From assembly GCF_017876515.1 (NCBI RefSeq), contig NZ_JAGIOC010000001.1:2852001-2916000 (forward strand): DNA of 64,000 nt, in the 5' to 3' direction. Positions 17,361 through 25,068 of the stretch are shown in pieces (positions within the stretch are counted from its first letter, which is position 1; each line of letters opens with the position of its first letter). The notes below the pieces were generated by a model that was given only the letters and a program-made list of their open reading frames with translations, was not told where the DNA came from and ran no database searches. This DNA comes from Brachybacterium fresconis (GTDB lineage: Bacteria; Actinomycetota; Actinomycetes; Actinomycetales; Dermabacteraceae). The translations under genes and the position numbers were made by a program.

Positions 17361-18572
17361 GTGAGCACCACCCCTGCGACCACCGCCGTCCCCGGCACCG
17401 AGCTGCTGAGCGAGGAGCACCAGCGGCTCGCCGCCCGGGTCCGTGAGTTCGCCGACGAGGTGGTGGCGCCGGAGAGCTACGCCTACGACACGGAGCGCCG
17501 GCTCCCGATGGAGATCATCGCCGAGATGGGGCGGATGGGGCTGTTCGGGCTGCCGATCCCCCGCGAGTTCGACGGGCAGGGCAAGGACTACCTCTCGCTC
17601 TGCGTCGCGGTCGAGCAGCTGGCCCGGGTCGATCAGTCCATCGCCGTCACCCTGGAGGCCGGGCTCGGACTGGGCGCTATGCCGATCCTCAGCGTCGGCA
17701 CGCGCGAGCAGAAGGAACAGCATCTTCCGGCCCTGGCCCGCGGTGAGGAGCTGGCGGCCTTCGGGCTGACCGAGGCGGAGGCCGGCTCCGATGCCGGGGC
17801 CACCCGCACCACGGCCGAGCTCGCCGACGGGCAGTGGGTGATCGACGGGACGAAGCAGTTCATCACCAACTCCGGCACCCCCATCACCTCCCTGGTCACC
17901 GTCACCGCGGTCACCGGGCAGCGCCGGCGCCGGGACGGACGCACCTCCCCGGAGCTGACCAGCATCATCGTCCCCACCGACACCCCGGGGTTCACGGCCC
18001 TTCCGGGATACGACAAGGTCGGCTGGCACACCTCCGACACCCACCCGCTGCTGCTCGAGGACGTCCGCGTCCCCGAGGAGAACCTGCTGGGTGAGCGGGG
18101 CCGCGGCTTCGCCAACTTCCTGGCGATCCTCGACCAGGGCCGGGTCGCGCTCGCAGCACTGTGCGTGGGCGCGGCCCAGGGCTGCCTGGAGCAGGCGACG
18201 GACTATGCGAAGCGCCGGGTCGTCTTCGATCGCCCCCTCGGCGACAACCAGCACATCGCCTTCACCCTCGCCCGGATGCAGGCCCGGGTCGCGGGCGCCC
18301 GCGCGCTGATGCACGAGGCCGCCCACCGGCTCGACGCCGGGATGCCCTTCAGCACGGAGGCCGCGCTCGCCAAGCTCGTGGCCAGCGAGGCCGCGGTCGA
18401 CAACGCCCGCGACGCCTGCCAGATCTGGGGCGGCAACGGGTTCCTCAACGAGAACGTCGTCGCCCGCCACTACCGCGACTCGCGGGTGCTGGAGGTCGGC
18501 GAGGGCTCGACCGAGGTGCAGCTGTCGATCATCGCCAAGCATCTGGGCTTCCCCAAGGCGCTCACCGCCTGA
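17361..18572 (+). CDS. Acyl-CoA dehydrogenase (isovaleryl-CoA / branched-chain type)
   Basis: A 403-residue FAD-dependent acyl-CoA dehydrogenase with the usual three domains: alpha N-terminal (LSEEHQRLAARVREFADEVV), central beta (FGLTEAEAGSDAGATRTTA, GTKQFITNSG) and C-terminal helical (RVVFDRPLGDNQHIAFTLA, CQIWGGNGFLNENVVARHYRDSR). Glu381 in EGSTE occupies the catalytic-base position of MCAD-type enzymes; isovaleryl-CoA dehydrogenases can use another Glu, so the base is not settled. In context it oxidises isovaleryl-CoA (or a related short branched acyl-CoA) before the carboxylase step, like FadE19 in mycobacteria. The GTG start has AAGGAG about 8 nt upstream. A tandem repeat separates it from citE. 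Confidence 0.87.
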   Translation: MSTTPATTAVPGTELLSEEHQRLAARVREFADEVVAPESYAYDTERRLPMEIIAEMGRMGLFGLPIPREFDGQGKDYLSLCVAVEQLARVDQSIAVTLEAGLGLGAMPILSVGTREQKEQHLPALARGEELAAFGLTEAEAGSDAGATRTTAELADGQWVIDGTKQFITNSGTPITSLVTVTAVTGQRRRRDGRTSPELTSIIVPTDTPGFTALPGYDKVGWHTSDTHPLLLEDVRVPEENLLGERGRGFANFLAILDQGRVALAALCVGAAQGCLEQATDYAKRRVVFDRPLGDNQHIAFTLARMQARVAGARALMHEAAHRLDAGMPFSTEAALAKLVASEAAVDNARDACQIWGGNGFLNENVVARHYRDSRVLEVGEGSTEVQLSIIAKHLGFPKALTA

Positions 18573-18830
18573 GGCGGGAGGCGGGCACGTGGAGGGTTCG
18601 ACGACGGGTTCGACGACGCGGTCGGCCCGATGACGCCGCACGGCTGCCCGGATCTGCTCGGCCGGGCTCGAGAGAACCGTTCGGTTCGACCTGGCGATGG
18701 CGTTCGGCTCGACCTGGTGAAACCGTTCAGCGCGGGCCGGCGGGGCCAGTACCCTATGGGAAGAATGATCGCCGAGCCCGGGGGTCGGGCCGACGTGGCC
18801 GCCTCTCCTGGAGATGAAGGGAGCGCCGCG
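18573..18830. promoter_or_regulatory. Direct repeats and palindrome upstream of the GntR/FCD regulator
   Basis: Two near-identical 17-mers, CGTTCGGTTCGACCTGG (18678-18694) and CGTTCGGCTCGACCTGG (18701-18717), are spaced 23 bp apart. The element AACCGTTC before the first copy recurs at about 18721-18728. Nearer the gene, CCCTATGGGA (18752-18761) resembles the TCCTATAGGA palindrome found before several sugar-acid genes in this window. These look like operator arrays for a dimeric regulator, possibly autoregulation. Confidence 0.45.
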
Positions 18831-19541
18831 ATGGCCATCCGACGACAGGTCCTGCGCGACGAGGTCGAGGAGCTCATCCTCCAGCGGCTGCTCGAATCGC
18901 GCTGGGCGCCCGGCTCCCGTCTCAGCATCGACGGTCTGGCCCGTGACCTGGAGGTCTCCCCGACTCCGGTGCGCGAGGCGATGGTCTCCCTCGAGCGCTC
19001 GGGGCTGGTCGAGTACGTCGCCCTGCGCGGCTACGTGGTCGCGCCGCCGCTGGACGCCGCACACATGCGGGAGCTGCTGGACGCGCGCAAGGTCGTCGAG
19101 TCCGCCGCCCTCGGCCGCGCCTTCACTGAATGGGAGGCGCTGGTCGCCGACCTCGACGAAGCCCATCGTCATCACGCCGAGGTCCTCGAGCGCATCGATG
19201 CGGCAGGTCCCGAGGACTACGCCCTGCTCGATGAGCATTTCCGGGCCGACTGGGCCTTCCACCGGGTGTTCTTCGCGCACGCCGACAACCGCTACCTGCG
19301 CACCATGGTGGAGAATCTCAGCACCTACTCCCACCGCATGCGGCAGACCTGGTCCGGCGGGCCGGAGACCTTCGACGGGCACACCGCGCACGAGGAGCAC
19401 GGCCTGATCCTGCAGAAGGTGCGCCAGCATCATCATGACGGCGCGCTGCTGGCGCTCTCGGCCCACCTCGACGCTGTGCTGGGGCGCTCCCTGCCGGTGG
19501 AGGAGGAACCCGTCTCGGGCGCGGTCGGCGCGGACGACTGA
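18831..19541 (+). CDS. GntR-family transcriptional regulator with FCD effector domain
   Basis: A 236-residue regulator. A GntR winged helix at about residues 5-70 (DEVEELILQRLLESRWAPGSRLSIDGLARDLEVSPTPVREAMVSLERSGLVE) is followed by an FCD all-helical ligand domain. That domain has the metal-site pattern of Asp/His residues in the helices around LLDEHFRADWAFHRVFFAHADN and DGHTAHEEHGLILQKVRQHHH. FCD regulators respond to organic acids or sugar acids. I chose the ATG with AAGGGAG upstream over in-frame ATGs further 5', which lack an RBS. It lies after the leucine operon but could equally control the sugar-acid operons beyond it. Confidence 0.85.
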   Translation: MAIRRQVLRDEVEELILQRLLESRWAPGSRLSIDGLARDLEVSPTPVREAMVSLERSGLVEYVALRGYVVAPPLDAAHMRELLDARKVVESAALGRAFTEWEALVADLDEAHRHHAEVLERIDAAGPEDYALLDEHFRADWAFHRVFFAHADNRYLRTMVENLSTYSHRMRQTWSGGPETFDGHTAHEEHGLILQKVRQHHHDGALLALSAHLDAVLGRSLPVEEEPVSGAVGADD

Positions 19542-19543
19542 CC

Positions 19544-19562
19544 GGTCCCGTGGGGCGGGACC
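19544..19562. terminator. Hairpin between convergent genes
   Basis: GGTCCCG (19544-19550) pairs perfectly with CGGGACC (19556-19562) around a 5-nt loop. It sits in the 28-bp gap between the convergent regulator and membrane-protein genes. There is no T-run, as is common in high-GC actinobacteria. Confidence 0.5.
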
Positions 19563-19569
19563 CTGCAGC

Positions 19570-20481
19570 TCAGCGGTCGACCAGCGGGTCCCGGTCCTGG
19601 TCGGGAAGGTGTCGCCGCAGGAACTCGGAATGCACGTCGAGGGATCGGGTGACACCGGTGATGATGTCGCCCTCGATGCGGTCCACCTCCTCGCCGAGGG
19701 CCAGCAGCTGCCGGTCGATGCTGCCCAGATTCGCCAGCGCCTGCTCCTGGGCCTCGCCCGTGACGGGGGTGAGGAAGTCGACGGTGTCCTCCAGGGCGCC
19801 GACCAGATCCGGGACGTAGCGATCGGCCATCCCCTCCAGCATCAGCACGTCGTCGTCGGAGGGACGCCGTGACTGCAGCGCGGCGGAGTCCACCAGGGCG
19901 TCGACGCGGTGCAGCAGGGATTCGGCGCGATGGAGCACCGGCGTGACCACAGGGCCGGGGGTTCGCCGTCGCATCCGGGCGAGACGTCGCTGCTGGTGCT
20001 TCGTGGACCGCACGATCTTCTCGAGCAGAGGGCGGGTGCCCCCGGGCATCTCCCCGGCGGCCCGGTCCAGGCGTACCGGTCGCGGCCTCCGATTGCGCAG
20101 CAGGAGCCCGGTGCCTCCGCCGACGACGATGCCGATCCCGAGGCCGGCCACCAGCGGAGCCAGCAGTCCGGCGCCGCCGATCAGGCTGCTCACCCCGAGC
20201 AGGAGGAAGCTGCCGATCCCGACGCTGCCGCCCAGCACGGTGGGCACGCCGACGGTGAGCCAGCGCCCGCGACGACGGGGCACCGACATCCGCGTCGAGC
20301 TGGGGGCGTGGACCTGTCCGACCAGGGGGCGCGGCAGAGGAGCGGCGGAGGATCGACGGTCCGCCGACCTCGGCGATGCCGCCGACCACGGCCGGCCCGT
20401 GCGCCACGGCGTGCTGCGCCGGAAGGGGGCGGGGCCCTTCCGGTCCTGCTGAGCACTCGCGGGTCGGCTCTGGGCGTTCAT
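19570..20481 (-). CDS. Conserved-looking membrane protein of unknown function
   Basis: A 303-residue protein I cannot assign. A basic, Ser/Pro-rich N-terminal tail of about 65 residues is followed by two closely spaced hydrophobic segments (LTVGVPTVLGGSVGIGSFLLLG and LLAPLVAGLGIGIVVGGGTGLLL). Then come a very basic stretch (KHQQRRLARMRRR) and a long helical, acidic cytosolic C-terminus (from about 175) with coiled-coil character. The order of two TM helices plus a cytosolic helical domain recalls XpaC-type proteins that neighbour TelA/PspA-like proteins, but no diagnostic motif is visible. I prefer the ATG at 20481, which has GAGAGG upstream; an ATG 21 bp earlier has no RBS. It is alone, followed by the convergent GntR gene. 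Confidence 0.7.
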   Translation of the reverse strand: MNAQSRPASAQQDRKGPAPFRRSTPWRTGRPWSAASPRSADRRSSAAPLPRPLVGQVHAPSSTRMSVPRRRGRWLTVGVPTVLGGSVGIGSFLLLGVSSLIGGAGLLAPLVAGLGIGIVVGGGTGLLLRNRRPRPVRLDRAAGEMPGGTRPLLEKIVRSTKHQQRRLARMRRRTPGPVVTPVLHRAESLLHRVDALVDSAALQSRRPSDDDVLMLEGMADRYVPDLVGALEDTVDFLTPVTGEAQEQALANLGSIDRQLLALGEEVDRIEGDIITGVTRSLDVHSEFLRRHLPDQDRDPLVDR

Positions 20482-20689
20482 GGCTAGCGGCGGACCTCTC
20501 ATGGGACGGAGCTGAGGTCAGGGGCGCGGAGCCCGGCCCGGCCGCACGGGGTCGACCCGGAAGCGCTCCACGCCATCGACCCTCCCCAGGGTATCGCGCG
20601 CGTCCGGGACCGGCCTGGGTGCAGGTGCCCCGTCGGGCCTGGGGGAAAACCGGAAGGTGGGGCGGTCCGGGGAGTGCGGGGCGCGAGGG

Positions 20690-21532
20690 TCAGACGCGTC
20701 GGCCCGCGGCGTGCTCCTCCGCGAGCCGCAGCAGCTCGAGGTAGCCCTCCAGCCGCCACGCGGTGCGGCCGACGAACAGGCCGCTCACGTGCTCGATCCC
20801 GAGCAGATCGGCGGCGTTGTCGAGGTTCACGGACCCGCCGTACAGCAGACCCGCGACCTTTCCGGAGCAGGCCTCACCGAGCGCCGCGAACGGTTCGATG
20901 AGTTCCTCGATGGTGGCCGGGCGGCCCGCCTCGCCGATCGCCCAGATCGGTTCGTAGGCGATCACGACGCGGGCGAGCTCCTCGGCGCCCAGACCCCGGA
21001 GCGCGCCGGCGGCCTGTTCGAGGATGAATGCGCTCGAGCCCCCCGCTTCCTTGACCTCGGCGCTCTCGCCGATGCACAGCAGAGGCGTCAGCCCATGGCG
21101 CAGCGCCGCGGCGACCTTCCATCGCGTGGTCTCCACGGTCTCGCCGAAGTGCTCGCGGCGCTCGGAATGGCCGATCTCGACCATCTGCGCCCCGGCATCC
21201 TTCGCCTGCGGGACGGAGACCTCCCCGGTCCAGGCGCCGGCGTCCTCCCAGTGGGCGTTCTGCACGCCGAGCAGCACGGGGGAGTCCTCGCCGAGCACCT
21301 CGGCCACCGTGGTGGTGGCGGTGAAGGAGGGGATCACGAAGGGCTGCACGCCCGACGGGGCCGTGGCCCCGCTCGTGCCGTCGTTCCTGGTGGCGTCGTT
21401 CGCCGCATCGTCGTGCGTCGGACCGCCGCCCGCCGCGCCGCCGAGGTGATCGCGCAGGCCGGTGGCCCAGGCCCGGGCCTCGGCGAGGGTCTTGGTCATC
21501 TTCCAGCTGGTACCGATCCAGAGGGGGCTCAT
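20690..21532 (-). CDS. lerI: Triosephosphate-isomerase-like L-erythrulose-1-phosphate isomerase
   Basis: A 280-residue TIM-family isomerase. The catalytic lysine is in IGTSWKMTK, the catalytic His in VEIGHSERREHFGE, the catalytic Glu in IAYEPIWAIG, and the phosphate loop in LLYGGSVNLDNA. A Gly/Asp/Thr-rich insertion of about 25 residues near residue 35-60 lengthens it beyond normal TPI. Position downstream of a DhaK-DhaL-type kinase, ApnO and OiaC homologues points to LerI, which converts L-erythrulose 1-phosphate to D-erythrulose 4-phosphate, rather than glycolytic TPI. That distinction rests on neighbourhood. A further isomerase (EryI) needed to reach erythrose 4-phosphate is not in the window. 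Confidence 0.78.
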   Translation of the reverse strand: MSPLWIGTSWKMTKTLAEARAWATGLRDHLGGAAGGGPTHDDAANDATRNDGTSGATAPSGVQPFVIPSFTATTTVAEVLGEDSPVLLGVQNAHWEDAGAWTGEVSVPQAKDAGAQMVEIGHSERREHFGETVETTRWKVAAALRHGLTPLLCIGESAEVKEAGGSSAFILEQAAGALRGLGAEELARVVIAYEPIWAIGEAGRPATIEELIEPFAALGEACSGKVAGLLYGGSVNLDNAADLLGIEHVSGLFVGRTAWRLEGYLELLRLAEEHAAGRRV

Positions 21533-21582
21533 GGCTCGTTGTCCTTCCGTGCGGTTCGCGGGACGCTCAGCCCACCATGCTC

Positions 21583-21612
21583 CGAAAGGTTCCCCGGGAG
21601 TGGAACCTTTCG
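21583..21612. terminator. Hairpin between lerK and lerI
   Basis: CGAAAGGTTCC (21583-21593) is perfectly complementary to GGAACCTTTCG (21602-21612) with an 8-nt loop, in the 119-bp gap between the two genes. It could weaken transcription into lerI, stabilise the lerK mRNA end or act as an operator. There is no T-run. Confidence 0.5.
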
Positions 21613-21651
21613 CAGCGCCACGCGGGACGAGGGGAGAGGTGGCATGGTCGA

Positions 21652-23367
21652 TCAGCGGAGGTGGTCGCCGAGCTCGGTCATGAGGATCGAGAACGAGATC
21701 GCACCGGGGTCGGGGGCGCCCAGCGACTTGTCGCCGAGGACCCGAGCGCGGCCGAGGGCCGCGGTGATGCCAGCGGTGGCGTCGGCGGCCTCGCGGGCCG
21801 TCGTCGCTGCCGCCAGGATCGCCGCAGCGGTGTTCTCGCCGGTGAAGGCTTCGGCGAGGGCGGCACGGAAGGGGACGGCGGCGTCGATCATGGTCTTGTC
21901 GCCGACCCGGGCCCCGCCCAGGCGCTGGACTGCATCGATGCCGGCATCGAGCGCCTCGACGGTCGTGCGGGGCGACCTGCCGCCGTCGTCGGCGAAGACG
22001 CCGCCGGCGGCGATCAGCGCTGCGCCCCATAGCGCTCCGGAGGTGCCGCCGGCCGATTCCGACCAGGCCTCCCCGGCGCGGACCAGCACGGTGCGGGCCC
22101 CGGCGCCGTCGGCGAGGGCGGCGTGTGCGGCCTCCGCGGCGCCTCGCGACCCGTAGGCCATGCCCTGGCCGTGGTCGCCGTCGCCCGCGATCGCGTCGAT
22201 CCGGCCCAGTTCGGCCTCCTCCCGGGCGCAGACGGCCTCGAACCGATCGAGCACACCGGCGATCTCCGCCGCGACCTCGCGGGACTCGTCCGTGGAGGCA
22301 GGGGTCCCGTCGGCCCCGGCCTCCCAGAAGGACGTCCGTCGCGGGCGCTCGACGGCGGGCATCGCACCGCGGTGGTGGGCGGGGGTGTCGACCGGAGCCA
22401 GCCAGTGCCGCTCGAGCTCCTCGTCGAGGAAGACCAGGGACAGGGACAGCCCGGCCATGTCCAGGCTGGTGACGAATTCGCCGACCTCGGGACGCACGGG
22501 CGTGATCCCGGCGGCCTCGAGCAGCTCGGCGACCTTCGCATAGACGACGAAGAGCTCCTCGTACTTCACGGTTCCCAGACCATTCAGGACCACTGCGGCA
22601 CGGCCCTGGTAGCCGCCCTCGGACCGCGTCGGCTGTTCGACGAGGATGCCCTCGACCAGCAGGGTCGCGATCTCGTCGGCCGAGCCGAGGGGCTCGTCGC
22701 GCACGCCGGGCTCGCCGTGGATGCCCAGACCCACGCCCATCTGACCATCGCTCACGTGGAACAGGGGCGCGTCCGCGCCGGGCAGGGTGCAGCCGTCGAA
22801 GGCGACGCCGAAGGAGCGCGTGGCGTCGTTCGCCGCCCAGGCGATCCGCTCGGCGTCGGCGAGGTCTGCGCCGGCCTCGATCGCGGCCCCGGCGATCTTG
22901 AACACCGGCAGGTCACCGGCGATGCCGCGGCGGTCCCGGTGGTTCTCGGGGGTGTTGGAGGCGATGTCGTCGCTGACCTTCACGATCCGCACGTCGATGC
23001 CCTCCGCCCGCAGCTTCTCGGCGGCGGCGCCGAAGTGGAGGACGTCGCCGGCGTAGTTGCCGAAGCCGAGGATCACGCCGCCGCCGTTCTCGGCGCTGCG
23101 CGCCACCGCGTGGACCTGGGAGGCCGATGGGGAGGCGAACACGTTGCCGCAGGGGGCGCCGTGCGCCAGACCGGGGCCGACCCAGCCGGCGAAGGCCGGG
23201 TAGTGGCCGGAACCGCCCCCGATCACCAGGGCGGGCTGACCCGCCGGCGTCTCGGTGGCCCGGACCACGCCGCCGTGCACGACGGCCACGTGGTCGGGGT
23301 GGGACAGGGCCAGGCCGCGGATCGCGTCGGTCGCGAAGGCGCTCGGGTCATTGAACAGGTGAGTCAT
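21652..23367 (-). CDS. lerK: DhaK-DhaL fusion kinase, likely L-erythrulose kinase
   Basis: A 571-residue two-domain ATP-dependent ketose kinase. The DhaK domain (about 1-335) has VIGGGSGHYPAFAGWVGPGL, GNYAGDVLHF and the substrate-binding His in GLGIHGEPG. The DhaL domain (about 370-571) has the Mg-ATP motif AIAGDGDHGQGM and ESAGGTSGALWG. Single-chain DhaKL enzymes include dihydroxyacetone kinase and the erythrulose kinases of the mycobacterial tetritol pathways. Beside apnO/oiaC-like genes, L-erythrulose (the product of OiaC) is the better substrate guess. GGAGG lies about 8 nt before the ATG. A perfect TCCTATAGGA palindrome lies 94 bp upstream, suggesting its own promoter within the cluster. 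Confidence 0.85.
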   Translation of the reverse strand: MTHLFNDPSAFATDAIRGLALSHPDHVAVVHGGVVRATETPAGQPALVIGGGSGHYPAFAGWVGPGLAHGAPCGNVFASPSASQVHAVARSAENGGGVILGFGNYAGDVLHFGAAAEKLRAEGIDVRIVKVSDDIASNTPENHRDRRGIAGDLPVFKIAGAAIEAGADLADAERIAWAANDATRSFGVAFDGCTLPGADAPLFHVSDGQMGVGLGIHGEPGVRDEPLGSADEIATLLVEGILVEQPTRSEGGYQGRAAVVLNGLGTVKYEELFVVYAKVAELLEAAGITPVRPEVGEFVTSLDMAGLSLSLVFLDEELERHWLAPVDTPAHHRGAMPAVERPRRTSFWEAGADGTPASTDESREVAAEIAGVLDRFEAVCAREEAELGRIDAIAGDGDHGQGMAYGSRGAAEAAHAALADGAGARTVLVRAGEAWSESAGGTSGALWGAALIAAGGVFADDGGRSPRTTVEALDAGIDAVQRLGGARVGDKTMIDAAVPFRAALAEAFTGENTAAAILAAATTAREAADATAGITAALGRARVLGDKSLGAPDPGAISFSILMTELGDHLR

Positions 23368-23460
23368 CGGGGTTCCTCCACGGGCGTCCGTCCGGGAGCG
23401 GCGGCGCACTGGTCGTTGCCGGACACGGTGAGGCACATGCATGCCTCCCGCCATCCGAGA

Positions 23461-23470
23461 TCCTATAGGA
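23461..23470. promoter_or_regulatory. TCCTATAGGA palindrome upstream of lerK
   Basis: A perfect 10-bp palindrome within GATCCTATAGGAAAC, 94 bp before lerK and inside the 166-bp gap after the GntP gene. The same element recurs before other sugar-acid transport or catabolic genes in this window (28088, 36247, 47635, 47939). It is probably an operator of a dimeric regulator. Confidence 0.55.
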
Positions 23471-23533
23471 AACGAGAGGCGTGGTCGACGGCTCTCGAGG
23501 GTGGTCGACGGACCGTCCCGAATGGACGGTGCG

Positions 23534-25003
23534 TCAGGAGACGATCAGCCAGACCAGGCTCACGATCACCATCGCGCTGAAGCCCAGGATGGTGGTCAGC
23601 ACGGACCAGGTGCGCAGACCGTCGCCCACGGAGAGTCCGAGGAACTTCGTGGCGATCCAGAATCCCGAGTCGTTGATGTGCGAGAGCGACACCGAGCCCA
23701 GTCCGATGGCCAGGATGATCAGCGCGGTCTGGAGGCTCGTGAAGTCGCCCGTCGCGACGGTGCCCTGGACGATCCCGGCAGCGGAGAGGGTGGCGACGGT
23801 CCCGGACCCCTGGGCGACCTTGAAGGCCAGGGCGATCAGGAAGGCCAGCAGCAGGATCGGCACGCCGGCGTCCAGCAGCAGACCCGAGACGGCATCGCCC
23901 ACCCCGGTCTCGGTGAGCACTTCGGCGAACACGCCGCCGGCACCGGTGACCAGGATGACGATCGCGGCGGGACCGAGAGCGCCGTCCATGACCTCGCTGA
24001 TCTGCTGACGCCCCCAGCCGTACATGATGCCCAGCAGGTACATGGCGGCGAGGGTCGCGACCAGGAGGGCGAGGGCGGGGGCCCCGATGAACGACAGCAC
24101 GCTCGCGGCCGTGGAGCCCTCGACGGTCACGAGGGTGCCGACCGTGCCGCAGGCGATCATCACGATGGGCAGCAGGATGAGCGCGACCACCAGGCCGGCC
24201 GGAGGGCGCCGCGCGGAGAGGTCATCGCCCGCGCCGTCGCCGTCGGGGGAGGCGCCGCGGACGCGGGGACCGGCCCCGGAGCCCCTCGGCCCGGTGCCCG
24301 CCGCCCCCGAGCCCGTCGCCCCCGAGCCGAGGCTCGCTGCGCCGGCGGCGGCGTACTGGGCGTCGACCTCGGGCGTGAGGACGAAGGCGCGGCGGAGCAC
24401 GCGCTTGCCGACCAGATGGACCAGGAAGCCCATCGGGATCGCGAGGGCCACGCCCAGGATCGTCACCAACCCCATGAGGTCGGGGGCGAGCAGCGTGGTG
24501 GAGCCGACGACGCCGGGATGGGGCGGGACCGTGTTGTGGATGAACACCATGAACACCGCGATCGGCATGCCGATCGCGACGGGGCCGCGATGCCCGGCGG
24601 CCTTCGCGAAGGCGAAGATGATCGGCACCAGGATGATGAAGGCGACGTCGAAGAAGATCGGGATGGCGACGAGGCCGGAGGCGATCAGCAGCGCGGACTC
24701 GAGCCGCTGGGGACCGAGGATCTCGGCCGCGCGGTCTGCGATGATCTCGGCACCGCCGGTCTTCTCGATGATCCCGCCCAGCATGGCGCCGAGCCCCACC
24801 AGCAGGGCGACGGAGCCGAGGGTGCCGCCCATTCCCTCGATCATCAGCGGCACGACGTCGCCGATCGCGATGCCGCCGGCCAGGGCCGTCAGGACAGAGA
24901 CGACCAGCAGCGCGACATAGGCGGGCCACTTGAGCTTGATGACGGTGAACAGGAGGATCGCGATCGCGACGGCGGCGACCCCGACCAGGAGCAGCGGGTC
25001 CAT
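23534..25003 (-). CDS. GntP-family sugar-acid permease (likely apionate importer)
   Basis: A 489-residue permease with about 12-14 TM helices of the gluconate:H+ symporter (GntP) family. Recognisable segments are LVGLGAMLGGIIEKTGGAEIIADRAAEILG, PIFFDVAFIILVPIIFAFAK, FIHNTVPPHPGVV, VTGAGGVFAEVLTETGVG, FKVAQGSGTVATLSAAG and SLSHINDSGFWIATKF. The central cytoplasmic loop contains a lineage-specific Gly/Ser/Ala-rich insertion (about residues 228-258). Being placed between apnO and lerK, it most likely imports the acid sugar used by this cluster. One of three GntP paralogues in the window. Confidence 0.87.
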   Translation of the reverse strand: MDPLLLVGVAAVAIAILLFTVIKLKWPAYVALLVVSVLTALAGGIAIGDVVPLMIEGMGGTLGSVALLVGLGAMLGGIIEKTGGAEIIADRAAEILGPQRLESALLIASGLVAIPIFFDVAFIILVPIIFAFAKAAGHRGPVAIGMPIAVFMVFIHNTVPPHPGVVGSTTLLAPDLMGLVTILGVALAIPMGFLVHLVGKRVLRRAFVLTPEVDAQYAAAGAASLGSGATGSGAAGTGPRGSGAGPRVRGASPDGDGAGDDLSARRPPAGLVVALILLPIVMIACGTVGTLVTVEGSTAASVLSFIGAPALALLVATLAAMYLLGIMYGWGRQQISEVMDGALGPAAIVILVTGAGGVFAEVLTETGVGDAVSGLLLDAGVPILLLAFLIALAFKVAQGSGTVATLSAAGIVQGTVATGDFTSLQTALIILAIGLGSVSLSHINDSGFWIATKFLGLSVGDGLRTWSVLTTILGFSAMVIVSLVWLIVS

Positions 25004-25068
25004 CTTCGGGCCTTTCGTACGGGTGCGGGGCGGCCGTCGTCGGCCGCCCCGTCATCAGGGTCGGCTGG

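Noticed and set aside
20690..21532. Glycolytic triosephosphate isomerase.
   Set aside because: The fold and catalytic residues fit, but glycolytic tpiA normally sits in the gap-pgk-tpiA cluster. Here it follows a DhaKL kinase, a GntP permease and apnO/oiaC-like genes, and it carries an extra loop; LerI is more likely.
21652..23367. Glycerol-derived dihydroxyacetone kinase.
   Set aside because: Possible by sequence, but no glycerol dehydrogenase or glycerol uptake gene is nearby, whereas the neighbours match the L-erythrulose route.
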